Origin: Paracoccus fistulariae
GTDB lineage: Bacteria > Pseudomonadota > Alphaproteobacteria > Rhodobacterales > Rhodobacteraceae
Length of the DNA: 64,000 nucleotides
Reading direction: 5' to 3'
Assembly: GCF_028553785.1 (NCBI RefSeq)
Contig: NZ_CP067136.1
Coordinates: 744,001-808,000, forward strand
This document shows, piece by piece, positions 16,566 through 25,681 of this stretch. The position numbers and the translations under genes were made by a program. How positions within the stretch are numbered: position 1 is the stretch's first letter; the number at the start of each line of letters is the position of its first letter. Below the pieces are notes generated by a model that saw only the letters and a list, made by a program, of their open reading frames with translations, was not told where the DNA came from and searched no databases.

Positions 16566-19472
16566 CTATCCCGCCGCAGGCAGGATCCGGCGCGCCTGCT
16601 CGGCCTGCGCGTGATAGCGTTCCTGCCAGTCCGATGGGCCGTTCGAGGGGCTGACCTGCACTGCCGTCACCTTGTATTCCGGGCAGTTCGTCGCCCAATC
16701 CGAGAAATCCGTGGTGACGACGTTAGCCTGAGTGGTCGGGTGATGGAAGGTCGTATAGACCACCCCGGCAGCCACGCGGTCGGTCAAAGTCGCCCGCAGC
16801 GTCGTTTCCCCTGCGCGAGAGGCCAGCCGCACCCAATCCCCTTCCTTGATGCCGCGCTGTTCGGCGTCATGGGGATGGATCTCCAGCAGATCCTCGGGGT
16901 GCCAGACGGTGTTTTCGGTCCGTCTTGTCTGGGCGCCGACATTGTAATGCGACAGGATCCGGCCCGTGGTCAGCAGCAGCGGAAAGCGCGGGCCGCTGCG
17001 TTCATCCGTGGCCACATATTCGGTGACCATGAAATGCCCCTTGCCCGCCACGAAACCGTCGACATGCATCAGCGGCGTGCCCTCGGGCGCGGCGCCGTTG
17101 CAGGGCCACTGGACCGAGCCCTTCTCTTCCAGCAGTTCATAGCTGACATTGGCAAAGCTGGGCGTCGTCGCGGCGATTTCATCCATGATCTGCGACGGAT
17201 GGGTATAGGACCAGTTGCCGCCCATCGCATTGGCCAGCATCTGGGTGATTTCCCAATCCTCGTAACCGTTGCGCGGCGCCATGACGCGGCGCACGCGATT
17301 GATGCGGCGTTCGGCATTGGTGAAGGTCCCGTCCTTTTCCAGAAAGCTGGAGCCGGGCAGAAAGACATGGGCGTAATTCGCCGTCTCGTTCAGGAACAGG
17401 TCATGGACGATGACGCAATCCATCGCCCGCAGACCGGCGGCGACGTGATGGGTGTCGGGATCCGATTGCAGGATATCCTCGCCCTGACAATACAGCCCGC
17501 GGAACGTGCCCTCGACCGCCGCATCCAGCATATTGGGGATACGCAATCCGGGCTCGGGGTCGATCTGGACGCCCCAGGCCTGTTCATAGATCGCCCGCAC
17601 CTCGGGCAGTTTCACATGGCGATAGCCGGGAAGCTCATGCGGGAAGCTGCCCATATCGCAGGAGCCCTGCACGTTGTTCTGCCCCCGCAACGGGTTCACG
17701 CCCACGCCGGGACGCCCGATATTTCCGGTCAGCATCGCCAGATTCGCAATGCCGATCACGGTGGTAGAGCCCTGGCTGTGTTCGGTCACGCCAAGCCCGT
17801 AATAGATCGCGCCGTTGCCACCCGTGGCGTAAAGACGGGCCGCCGCGCGCAGATCCTCGGCCGGCACGCCGGTCATGGCCTGCGTGGCTTCCGGGGCGTG
17901 GCGCGGGTCGCTGACGAATTCGACATAGTGCTGAAATTCGTCCCAGTCACAGCGGGCGCGGATAAAGGCTTCGTCATAAAGCCCCTCGGTGACGATCACA
18001 TGCGCCATGGCGGTGACGACCGCGACATTGGTGCCCGGCGTCAGCGGCAGGTGCCAGGCGGCCTCGACATGGGCCGAGCGCACGATATCCGTGCGGCGCG
18101 GGTCGATCACGATCAGTTTCGCGCCCTGACGCAGACGGTGTTTCAGGCGCGAGGCAAAGACCGGGTGGCCGTCGGTCGGGTTGGCACCGATGATCACCAC
18201 CACATCGGTCTGGGCCACGCTGTCGAAATCCTGCGTCCCGGCCGAGGTGCCATAGGTCTTGCCCAACCCGTATCCCGTGGGCGAATGACAGACCCGTGCG
18301 CAGGTATCGGTATTGTTATTGCCAAAGACCGCGCGGGTCAGTTTCTGCACCAGATAGGTTTCCTCATTGGTGCAGCGGCTTGAGGTGATGACCCCGATCG
18401 ACTGGCGACCATGATCCTGCTGGATCCGGCGCAGGCGGCTGGCGGCAAAGGCCAGCGCCTCGTCCCAATCCACCTCGCGCCAGGGTTCGTCGATGCTGTC
18501 GCGGATCATCGGATTCAGGATGCGGTCCTGATGCTGGGCATAGCCATAGGCAAAGCGGCCCTTGACGCAGCTATGGCCGCGATTGGCCTTGCCATGCTTA
18601 TAGGGCACCATGCGCACCAGCTGATCGCCGTTCAGTTCCGCCTTGAAGGAACAGCCCACCCCGCAATAGGCGCAGGTCGTGATCACGGATCGCTGCGGCG
18701 TGCCCAGTTCGATCACCGATTTTTCCTGCAAGGTGGCCGTCGGGCAGGCCTGCACGCAGGCGCCGCAGCTGACGCAATCCGAGGACAGGAAATCGTCGCC
18801 CACCGCACCCGCAGCGACGCGGCTGTCAAAGCCACGCCCCTCGATGGTCAGGGCGAAGGTACCCTGCACCTCTTCACAGGCGCGCACGCAGCGGGAACAG
18901 ACGATGCATTTCGCCGGGTCATAGGTGAAATAGGGATTGCTGTCATCCTTGGGGATGTACAGCGGATTGGCCTCGCCACCCTCTCGCCGGGCGAAATGGT
19001 TGTCCAGACGGCCACCCTCGGGCGCCTCATAGCGGACATCGCGCAGGCCCACGGCCCCGGCCATGTCCTGCAATTCGCAATCGCCATTGGCCGAACAGGT
19101 CAGGCAATCCAGCGGGTGATCGCTGATATAAAGCTCCATCACGCCGCGACGCAGCTTGCGCAGCTTTTCGGATTGCGTGTGGACCACCATGCCCTGGGCC
19201 ACCGGCGTGGTGCAGGATGCGGGCGTGCCGCGCCGCCCGTCGATCTGGACCACGCAGAGACGGCAGGACCCGAAAGCCTCAAGACTGTCGCTGGCGCACA
19301 GCTTTGGCACCTCGACCCCGGCTTCGGCGGCGGCGCGCATCACAGATGTGCCTTCGGGCACCGTCACACCGATGCCGTCGATGATCAGCGAGACCGGCGC
19401 GCCCTGGCCGATCTTGGTCCCCATGTCGCGATCATCGCCGGGCGGAAATTCGGGGATGATGAAATCCTTCAT
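16566..19472 (-). CDS. fdsA: NAD-dependent formate dehydrogenase, catalytic alpha subunit
   Basis: FdsA oxidises formate to CO2 at a bis-MGD molybdenum centre and passes electrons through iron-sulfur clusters to FdsB. The 968-residue protein carries, in order: a [2Fe-2S] site (Cys59, 70, 73, 87), a His-Cys3 cluster (His119, Cys123, 126, 132), two ferredoxin clusters (Cys189/192/195/199 and Cys233/236/239/243), the Mo-domain [4Fe-4S] site (Cys267, 270, 274, 302) and the active-site Cys395-His396 in RVCHSPT. Cysteine, not selenocysteine, is the Mo ligand. The C-terminal 120 residues form the molydopterin-binding domain. Enzymes of this type are cytoplasmic; there is no Tat signal. Start and stop are coupled to fdsB and fdhD. 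Confidence 0.98.
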   Translation of the reverse strand: MKDFIIPEFPPGDDRDMGTKIGQGAPVSLIIDGIGVTVPEGTSVMRAAAEAGVEVPKLCASDSLEAFGSCRLCVVQIDGRRGTPASCTTPVAQGMVVHTQSEKLRKLRRGVMELYISDHPLDCLTCSANGDCELQDMAGAVGLRDVRYEAPEGGRLDNHFARREGGEANPLYIPKDDSNPYFTYDPAKCIVCSRCVRACEEVQGTFALTIEGRGFDSRVAAGAVGDDFLSSDCVSCGACVQACPTATLQEKSVIELGTPQRSVITTCAYCGVGCSFKAELNGDQLVRMVPYKHGKANRGHSCVKGRFAYGYAQHQDRILNPMIRDSIDEPWREVDWDEALAFAASRLRRIQQDHGRQSIGVITSSRCTNEETYLVQKLTRAVFGNNNTDTCARVCHSPTGYGLGKTYGTSAGTQDFDSVAQTDVVVIIGANPTDGHPVFASRLKHRLRQGAKLIVIDPRRTDIVRSAHVEAAWHLPLTPGTNVAVVTAMAHVIVTEGLYDEAFIRARCDWDEFQHYVEFVSDPRHAPEATQAMTGVPAEDLRAAARLYATGGNGAIYYGLGVTEHSQGSTTVIGIANLAMLTGNIGRPGVGVNPLRGQNNVQGSCDMGSFPHELPGYRHVKLPEVRAIYEQAWGVQIDPEPGLRIPNMLDAAVEGTFRGLYCQGEDILQSDPDTHHVAAGLRAMDCVIVHDLFLNETANYAHVFLPGSSFLEKDGTFTNAERRINRVRRVMAPRNGYEDWEITQMLANAMGGNWSYTHPSQIMDEIAATTPSFANVSYELLEEKGSVQWPCNGAAPEGTPLMHVDGFVAGKGHFMVTEYVATDERSGPRFPLLLTTGRILSHYNVGAQTRRTENTVWHPEDLLEIHPHDAEQRGIKEGDWVRLASRAGETTLRATLTDRVAAGVVYTTFHHPTTQANVVTTDFSDWATNCPEYKVTAVQVSPSNGPSDWQERYHAQAEQARRILPAAG

Positions 19473-20986
19473 TCGGCTGCCTCTTTCTGGGTCGCGAAGT
19501 CATCGGGAAAATGGCGCAGGGCGGACATGACCGGATAGGGCGTGAACCCGCCAAGCGCGCAAAGCGATCCGTCCCGCATTGTATCACATAAATCGGTCAA
19601 CAGCTCGATCGCGCCAGGATCGCCCTGGGCGATGCGGTCGATGGTTTCCACGCCGCGCACCGCGCCGATCCGGCAGGGCGTGCATTTGCCGCAGCTTTCG
19701 ACGGCGCAGAATTCCATCGCGAAACGGGCCATGCGCAGCATATCGGCGCTGTCGTCAAAGACCACCAGCCCGGCATGGCCGATCAGCCCGCCCTTCTGGT
19801 CCAGTTCCTCATAGCCCAGCGGCGTATCAAACTGCTCGACGGGGATATAGGCGCCCAGCGGACCGCCCACCTGCACCGCCTTCACCGGCCGGCCCGAGGC
19901 CGTGCCGCCGCCGATCTGGTTCACGACCTGATCCAGCGTGGCCCCGAAGGCCGTCTCGAACAGCCCGCCATGCCGCACATTGCCCGCGATCTGCAGCGTC
20001 ACCGTGCCGCGCGAACGGCCAAGACCGAAATCGGCGTAATGTGCCGCGCCTTTTTCAAAGATCACCGGCACGGTCGCCAGTGAAATGACGTTATTGACGA
20101 CGGTGGGCCTGCCCAGAAACCCTTCCAGCGCGGGCAAGGGCGGCTTGGCGCGGACCACGCCGCGCTTGCCCTCCAGCGAATTCAGAAGCGAGGTTTCTTC
20201 GCCGCAGACATAGGCGCCCGCGCCCACCCGCACCTCGATATCGAAGGCATGGCCCGAGCCCAGAACCTGCGGCCCCAGAAGCCCGTTTTCACGCGCGATC
20301 TGAACGGCGCGGTTCAGGATGTCGATGGCCACCGGATATTCCGAGCGCAGATAGACATAGCCGCGCGTCGCGCCGACGCCGATCCCGGCAATCGCCATGC
20401 CCTCGATCAGGCTGAAAGGATCGCCTTCGATGATCATGCGGTCGGCAAAGGTGCCGCTGTCGCCCTCATCCGCGTTGCAGACGATATATTTCTGCGCCGC
20501 CTGCGCCTCGGCCACGGTTTTCCACTTGATGCCGGTCGGAAAGCCCGCGCCGCCGCGCCCGCGCAACCCGCTATCGGCGACCTCTTGCACGATCTGTGCG
20601 CTGCCCATGCCGATGGCGCGGTGCAAGCCCGCCAGCCCGCCATGCGCCTGATAGGCGGTCAGATCCAGCGGGTCGATCACGCCGCAACGGGCAAAGGTCA
20701 GACGGGTCTGGCGGGCGAAGAAGGGGATTTCCTCGACCGGGCCAAGGCTGGACAGCTTGCCATCCAGCAGCGCAGGCACATCGGCAGGACTGACCGGGCC
20801 ATAGGCCTGACGCCCCTGCCCAAGATCAACCTCGACCAGCGGTTCCAGCCAGATCATCCCGCGCGATCCGTTGCGGATGATCTGCACCGTCAGCCCACGG
20901 TTCCGCGCCTCGGCGGCGATGACCTGGGCGACCTGATCGGCGCCGAGCGCCCTGGCGGCGCTGTCCAGCGGGACATAGATCTTCAT
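19469..20986 (-). CDS. fdsB: NAD-dependent formate dehydrogenase, beta subunit
   Basis: FdsB is the diaphorase subunit that reduces NAD+, homologous to NuoF. The 505-residue protein has an N-terminal thioredoxin-like region (about 1-100), the FMN/NADH site with GRGGAGFPTG (143-152) and DEGDSGTFADR, and a C-terminal [4Fe-4S] site at Cys432, Cys435, Cys438 and Cys476 (ESCGKCTPC). Its ATG overlaps the fdsG stop and its stop overlaps the fdsA ATG, indicating tight coupling. With FdsG it links formate oxidation to NADH supply in the cytoplasm. Confidence 0.97.
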   Translation of the reverse strand: MKIYVPLDSAARALGADQVAQVIAAEARNRGLTVQIIRNGSRGMIWLEPLVEVDLGQGRQAYGPVSPADVPALLDGKLSSLGPVEEIPFFARQTRLTFARCGVIDPLDLTAYQAHGGLAGLHRAIGMGSAQIVQEVADSGLRGRGGAGFPTGIKWKTVAEAQAAQKYIVCNADEGDSGTFADRMIIEGDPFSLIEGMAIAGIGVGATRGYVYLRSEYPVAIDILNRAVQIARENGLLGPQVLGSGHAFDIEVRVGAGAYVCGEETSLLNSLEGKRGVVRAKPPLPALEGFLGRPTVVNNVISLATVPVIFEKGAAHYADFGLGRSRGTVTLQIAGNVRHGGLFETAFGATLDQVVNQIGGGTASGRPVKAVQVGGPLGAYIPVEQFDTPLGYEELDQKGGLIGHAGLVVFDDSADMLRMARFAMEFCAVESCGKCTPCRIGAVRGVETIDRIAQGDPGAIELLTDLCDTMRDGSLCALGGFTPYPVMSALRHFPDDFATQKEAAE

Positions 20987-21459
20987 GCGCCGACCTCATC
21001 CAGCAATTGCCCCATGCGGTCCCGATCGACGCGCCCGATCACCTGCCCGTCCAGCATCGCCGCCGGACCGCAGGCGCAAAGACCCAGGCAATAGACCGGC
21101 TCGACCGTCACGGCGCCGTCGCGGGTGGTGCCGTGCCAATCGACGCCAAGCCGCTGCAAGGCGGTCTCGGCAACGGCATCGCAGCCCATCGCCTGACAGG
21201 CCTCGGCCCGGCAGATCTTCAGCACATGCCGCCCGGCAGGCGCATCGCGGAAATCGTGGTAGAAGCTGATGACGCCATGCACCTCGGCCCGGCCCAGATT
21301 CAGCAGATCGGCCAGAACCGGCACTGCATCCTGCGGCACGAAGCCATATTCGCGCTGCAGCGCGTGCAGCATCGGAAGCAATGGCCCTTCAAGCGCGGTC
21401 AGCGGCGCGACAAGGGCGCGGATCTCATCGGGTGCCGGGGCTGGCGCATTTGCATGCAT
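20983..21459 (-). CDS. fdsG: NAD-dependent formate dehydrogenase, gamma subunit
   Basis: FdsG is a NuoE-like [2Fe-2S] subunit that works with FdsB in NAD+ reduction. The 158-residue protein has the four cluster ligands Cys83, Cys88, Cys124 and Cys128 and the family block PMLHALQREYGFVP. The ATG at 21459 is chosen because GGAAAGG lies just upstream and the family begins near there; ATG codons 6 and 19 codons further up are less supported. It is the first gene of the fds operon, 84 bases downstream of the LysR gene. Confidence 0.95.
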   Translation of the reverse strand: MHANAPAPAPDEIRALVAPLTALEGPLLPMLHALQREYGFVPQDAVPVLADLLNLGRAEVHGVISFYHDFRDAPAGRHVLKICRAEACQAMGCDAVAETALQRLGVDWHGTTRDGAVTVEPVYCLGLCACGPAAMLDGQVIGRVDRDRMGQLLDEVGA

Positions 21460-21535
21460 GGCTGGCCTTTCCTTCATCTTTCGACGCAGAAAACACCCGG
21501 AACGATACGAAATCAATATCGCTATTTCGTGGATT

Positions 21536-21552
21536 GATAGAAATTATCTATC
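21536..21552 (-). promoter_or_regulatory. LysR-type operator upstream of fdsG
   Basis: GATAGA, five bases, TCTATC: a perfect 6-bp dyad containing the T-N11-A core expected of LysR operators (TAGAAATTATCTA). It overlaps the stop codon of the LysR gene and sits about 77 bases before the fdsG start. A second, looser dyad (CGAAAT ... ATTTCG, 21508-21529) lies between it and fdsG, as expected for a recognition site plus an activation site. Confidence 0.55.
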
Positions 21553-22431
21553 GGACACCATCCGCCGCGCCTCGGTCAGCAGGGCCTCCAGCACCGGGGT
21601 ATGCGGCTCGCGCCAAGGCGCGACAAGGCCGACGCTGTGCCCGCTGCCGCCGCCTTGCAGCGGGATCAGGCGCAGATCCTTGCCCTCGGTCAGAAAGCGG
21701 GCGATGTCTTCGGGCAGGATGGTCAGCCAACCACCCTCCAGCACATGCGCGACCAGCACCACGGTCGAGGCCGATTCCACCGTGACCAGCGGCGTCACCC
21801 CGGCATCGGTCAGGTTGCGGTTGATGATCCGGCGGTTCTGCATATTGCCCGACAGCAGGCACAGCCGCTGCCCGCTCAGTTCCGCCCAGCCGACACTGTC
21901 GCGCGCCGCAAAGCCCGATTCCGGATCGCAGACCAGCATGTAACGCTCTTCATACAGCGAGACGGTGCTGACCTTGCCCAAAGGTTCGTTATCCAGATAG
22001 GACAGCCCGGCATCGACCTCCAGATCGTCCAGCATCTGCAGGATCTCGACCGAGGTCTTGGACAGGATGGTAAAGCCGACATTCGGATGGCGCTGGCCAA
22101 ACCGGGCCGACAACCGGGCCGCCCAGGTCAGCGCGGTAGGGATCACCGCAATGCGCAACTGCCCGGTCAGCCCGTGCCGCGTCGCGCGCATCTCTTCGCG
22201 CAATTGCCGGCTGTCGCCGACGATCCGGCGCGCCCATGTCAGGGCGGTCTTGCCCTCGGGCGTCAGGCCGCCAAAGCGCGAGCCGCGAAAGATCAGCAGC
22301 ACGCCCAGCTGATCCTCCAATTGCTTGATCCCCGCAGACAGCGTGGGCTGGGTGATGCCCAGACTGGCCGCCGCCCGGCCGAAATGCTGTTCCTTGGCCA
22401 CGGCCAGAAACATTTCCAGCTTGTCGATCAT
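21544..22431 (-). CDS. LysR family regulator of the fds operon
   Basis: A 295-residue LysR-type regulator. The N-terminal winged helix-turn-helix is clear (FLAVAKEQHFGRAAASLGITQPTLSAGIKQLE in family terms, residues about 8-40), followed by the effector-binding domain. It lies directly upstream of fdsG-B-A-fdhD-fdsD in the same direction; LysR genes at this position control fds operons in response to formate in other proteobacteria, so an FdsR role is likely. The dyad at 21536-21552 is a candidate target. The effector is not shown by the sequence. Confidence 0.88.
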   Translation of the reverse strand: MIDKLEMFLAVAKEQHFGRAAASLGITQPTLSAGIKQLEDQLGVLLIFRGSRFGGLTPEGKTALTWARRIVGDSRQLREEMRATRHGLTGQLRIAVIPTALTWAARLSARFGQRHPNVGFTILSKTSVEILQMLDDLEVDAGLSYLDNEPLGKVSTVSLYEERYMLVCDPESGFAARDSVGWAELSGQRLCLLSGNMQNRRIINRNLTDAGVTPLVTVESASTVVLVAHVLEGGWLTILPEDIARFLTEGKDLRLIPLQGGGSGHSVGLVAPWREPHTPVLEALLTEARRMVSDR

Positions 22432-22464
22432 CGCCCGGCCCTTGTCACACGGGCGGGCGATGGA

Positions 22465-25400
22465 TCAGGTCGAGGCTGCGGCTTCCGGTTCATCGTCGAA
22501 TTTGTCCTTGCGTCCCAGCAACCGCCGCATCAGCACATAGAACAGCGGCGCGAAGAGGATGCCGAAGGCCGTCGCCGCCAGCGTCCCGCCCAGCACGGTC
22601 GCGCCAATCGCATTGCGGCCATTCGCGCCCGCACCGGTGGACAGCACCAGCGGCAGCACGCCCAGCGAGAAAGCGATCGAGGTCATGATGATCGGGCGGA
22701 AACGCTGCCGTGCGGCCTCGACCACGGCGCGGTACAAGGGCACCCCGGCTTCGGATTGTTCGCGCGCGAATTCGACGATCAGGATGGCGTTCTTGCCGGT
22801 CAGGCCAATCACGGTCAGCAGGCCGACCTGGAAAAAGACGCCATTGTCGAACTTGCCCAGAAACGCTCCGATCAGCGCGCCCAGAATACCGATGGGCATG
22901 ACCAGAATCACCGCCAGCGGGATCGACCAGCTTTCGTAAAGCGCGGCAAGGCACAGGAACACCGCCGCCAGCGACAGCGTGTAAAGCAGCGTCGTCTGAT
23001 CGCCCGAGGACTGTTCCTCCAGCGACAGGCCGGTCCAGGCGATATCGAAGCCCGGCGGCAATTGCGCGGCCAGGTTTTCCATCTCGGCCATGCCCTCGCC
23101 CGAGCTGACACCCGGCACCGGGCTGCCCTGAATCTGCATCGCGGGAATGCCGTTATAGCGGTTCAGACCCTGCGGCCCATAGGTCCAGTCGCCCTCGGCG
23201 AAATTCGAGAAGGGGACCAGCTCGCCCCGCGCGTTCCGCACGCGCCATTTGTCGAAATCGCTGGGCCCGGCGCGGGAATCGGCCTGACCCTGGACATAGA
23301 CCTTCTTGATCCGGCCGCGGTCGATGAAATCGTTGATATAGGCGCCGGTCCAGGCGATCTGCAGCAGGTTGGCGACATCGGTGGCGGTCACATCCATCGC
23401 CCCTGCCTTGCGCCAGTCGATATCCAGCCGATATTGCGCCGCATCCTCCAGCCCCGAGGGACGGACCTGCGCGATCTTCGGATTTTGTGAGGCCATGCCC
23501 AGCAACTGGCTGCGCGCCTCCAGCAATTGCGCATGGGACTGTCCGCCCCGCGCCTGCAGATAGAAGTCGAAGCCCGACACGTTGCCCAGTTCGATGACCG
23601 AGGGCGGCACGATGGGAAAGACCAGCGCGTCGCGGATACCGCTGAGCGCGGGGAAGGCGCGTCCCGCGATGGCCTGCACCGATTGCGCGGCATCGGGGCG
23701 TTCCTTCCAGTCCTTCAGCCGGATGAAGGCCATGCCGACATTCTGCCCGGCGCCGGAAAAGCTGAAACCCGCGACGCCAAAGACGGATTCGACGTTATCG
23801 GCCTCTTGCGTCAGGAAGTAATCCTCGATCTGGTCCATGACGGCTGTGGTCCGCTCGGTCGTGGCGCCGGTCGGCCCCTGGACCAGCACGAACATGATGC
23901 CCTGATCCTCATCCGGCAGAAAGCCTTCCGGCGTGCGCAGGAACAGCAGCACCATCACAAGGCCCATCGCGCCATAGACCATCAGCGAGCGCAGCGGACG
24001 CCGCACCAGCCAGCCGACCAGCCCGGTATAGCCATTCGAGAGATGATCGAAATTGCGGTTGAACAGCCCGAAGAAGCCGCGCTTTTCGCCATGCTGCTTG
24101 GGTTTCAGCATCGAGGCGCAAAGCGCCGGTGTCAGCGTCAGCGCCACCACCACCGACAGCGCCATGGCCGAGACGATGGTGATCGCGAATTGCTGATAGA
24201 TCACCCCGGTCGAGCCGGGGAAGAAGGCCATCGGCACGAAAACCGCCGACAGCACCAAAGCGATCCCGACCAGCGCGCCGGTGATCTGGCCCATGGATTT
24301 GCGCGTCGCCTCGCGCGGCTCCAGCCCCTCATCCTCCATGATCCGCTCGACGTTTTCGACCACCACGATGGCGTCATCGACCAGCAGACCGATGGCCAGC
24401 ACCATGGCCAGCATGGTCAGCGTATTGATGGTAAATCCGAACAGCGCCATGATCCCGAAGGTGCCCAGCAGAACGATCGGCACGGCCAGCGTCGGGATCA
24501 GCGTCGCGCGCCAGTTCTGCAGGAACAGATACATCACCAGAAAGACCAGAACGATGGCCTCCAGCAGCGTCTTGACCACCTCTTCAATCGAGATTTCCAC
24601 GAAGGGAGAGGTGTCGAAGGGGATCACGTAATCGATGCCTTCGGGGAAGAATTCGGCGAATTCCTCCATCCGCTCCTTGACGATTTCTGCCGTGTCCAGC
24701 GCATTGGCACCCGGTGCCAGGCTCAGCGCCATGCCGGTGGCCGGGCGGCCATTATAGGTGGCATCGGTGGCATAGCTTTCGGCACCGATTTCGACGCGCG
24801 CCACGTCCTGAAGCAGCACCAGCCCGCCATCCTCTTCGGCGCGCAGCACGATCTGGCGGAAGTCGTCCGGCGTGGACAGCAGCGATTGCGCCGTCACGGT
24901 GGCGTTCAGCTGCTGGCCCTCAAGCGCCGGCCGCGTGCCGAACGCGCCTGCCGAAATCTGCGTATTCTGGGCCGACACCGCGCCCACCACATCCGAGGGC
25001 GCGATCTCATAGGCGGCCAGCTTCGAGGGATCCAGCCAGATGCGCATGGCATATTGCGCGCCAAAGACCTCGACGCTGCCGATGCCTTCGACGCGGCTGA
25101 TATCATCGACCAGATTCGAGACCATGTAATCGGCCAGATCCGTCTGATCGTAGTTTTCATCGCCGATCAGGCCGATCACCATCAGGAAGCTGGACGATGA
25201 TTTTTCGACCGTTATCCCCTGCCGCTGAACCTCTTCCGGCAGCAAGGCTGTGGCCTGGGACAGCTTGTTCTGCACCTGCACCTGCGCGATATCGGGATCC
25301 GTGCCGGTCTCGAAAGTCAGCGAGGTCGAGGAGGTCCCCGCCGAGGTAGAGCTTGACGACATGTAGCGCAAGCCATCCAGCCCGGTCATTTCCTGCTCGA

Positions 25401-25593
25401 TGATCTGCGTCACCGTATTCGAGACGGTTTCGGCGGAAGCCCCCGGATACACCGCACTGACCGAGACCGCCGGCGGCGCGATCTGCGGATATTGCGCAAT
25501 CGGCAGCGTCAGGATCGACAGGACGCCGACCCCCATGATCAGGATCGAGATCACCCAGGCGAAAACGGGTCGGTCAATAAAGAAACGTGCCAT
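22465..25593 (-). CDS. RND-family multidrug efflux pump, inner membrane component
   Basis: A 1042-residue hydrophobe/amphiphile efflux (HAE1) transporter of the AcrB/MexF type, which uses the proton gradient to expel drugs and other amphiphiles through a tripartite complex. The N-terminus MARFFIDRPVFAWVISI, the duplicated layout of two sets of six membrane helices with large periplasmic loops, and the TM4 proton-relay segment GLLVDDAIVVVENVERIM (two adjacent Asp) are all typical. The adaptor gene lies upstream with an 88-base gap. No outer membrane channel or TetR repressor gene is adjacent. Substrates cannot be predicted. Confidence 0.96.
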   Translation of the reverse strand: MARFFIDRPVFAWVISILIMGVGVLSILTLPIAQYPQIAPPAVSVSAVYPGASAETVSNTVTQIIEQEMTGLDGLRYMSSSSTSAGTSSTSLTFETGTDPDIAQVQVQNKLSQATALLPEEVQRQGITVEKSSSSFLMVIGLIGDENYDQTDLADYMVSNLVDDISRVEGIGSVEVFGAQYAMRIWLDPSKLAAYEIAPSDVVGAVSAQNTQISAGAFGTRPALEGQQLNATVTAQSLLSTPDDFRQIVLRAEEDGGLVLLQDVARVEIGAESYATDATYNGRPATGMALSLAPGANALDTAEIVKERMEEFAEFFPEGIDYVIPFDTSPFVEISIEEVVKTLLEAIVLVFLVMYLFLQNWRATLIPTLAVPIVLLGTFGIMALFGFTINTLTMLAMVLAIGLLVDDAIVVVENVERIMEDEGLEPREATRKSMGQITGALVGIALVLSAVFVPMAFFPGSTGVIYQQFAITIVSAMALSVVVALTLTPALCASMLKPKQHGEKRGFFGLFNRNFDHLSNGYTGLVGWLVRRPLRSLMVYGAMGLVMVLLFLRTPEGFLPDEDQGIMFVLVQGPTGATTERTTAVMDQIEDYFLTQEADNVESVFGVAGFSFSGAGQNVGMAFIRLKDWKERPDAAQSVQAIAGRAFPALSGIRDALVFPIVPPSVIELGNVSGFDFYLQARGGQSHAQLLEARSQLLGMASQNPKIAQVRPSGLEDAAQYRLDIDWRKAGAMDVTATDVANLLQIAWTGAYINDFIDRGRIKKVYVQGQADSRAGPSDFDKWRVRNARGELVPFSNFAEGDWTYGPQGLNRYNGIPAMQIQGSPVPGVSSGEGMAEMENLAAQLPPGFDIAWTGLSLEEQSSGDQTTLLYTLSLAAVFLCLAALYESWSIPLAVILVMPIGILGALIGAFLGKFDNGVFFQVGLLTVIGLTGKNAILIVEFAREQSEAGVPLYRAVVEAARQRFRPIIMTSIAFSLGVLPLVLSTGAGANGRNAIGATVLGGTLAATAFGILFAPLFYVLMRRLLGRKDKFDDEPEAAAST

Positions 25594-25681
25594 GGTGGCT
25601 CTCTTGCTGCTCGCGCGTCAGATCGTGTCGGATCGCGTCGGTGAAATCGGCTTGGGCGGTGGCCGCGGAATATGCTGCGGA

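Noticed and set aside
15720..18383. Open frame of 887 codons on the plus strand opposite fdhD and fdsA
   Set aside because: It is antisense to conserved genes with intact catalytic residues; high-GC codon use keeps the mirror frame open. The His/Gln/Arg/Gly-rich translation matches no family.
21601..25200. Long plus-strand frames opposite the LysR and RND genes
   Set aside because: Antisense shadows with His/Gln/Arg-rich low-complexity translations; the minus-strand genes are unambiguous.
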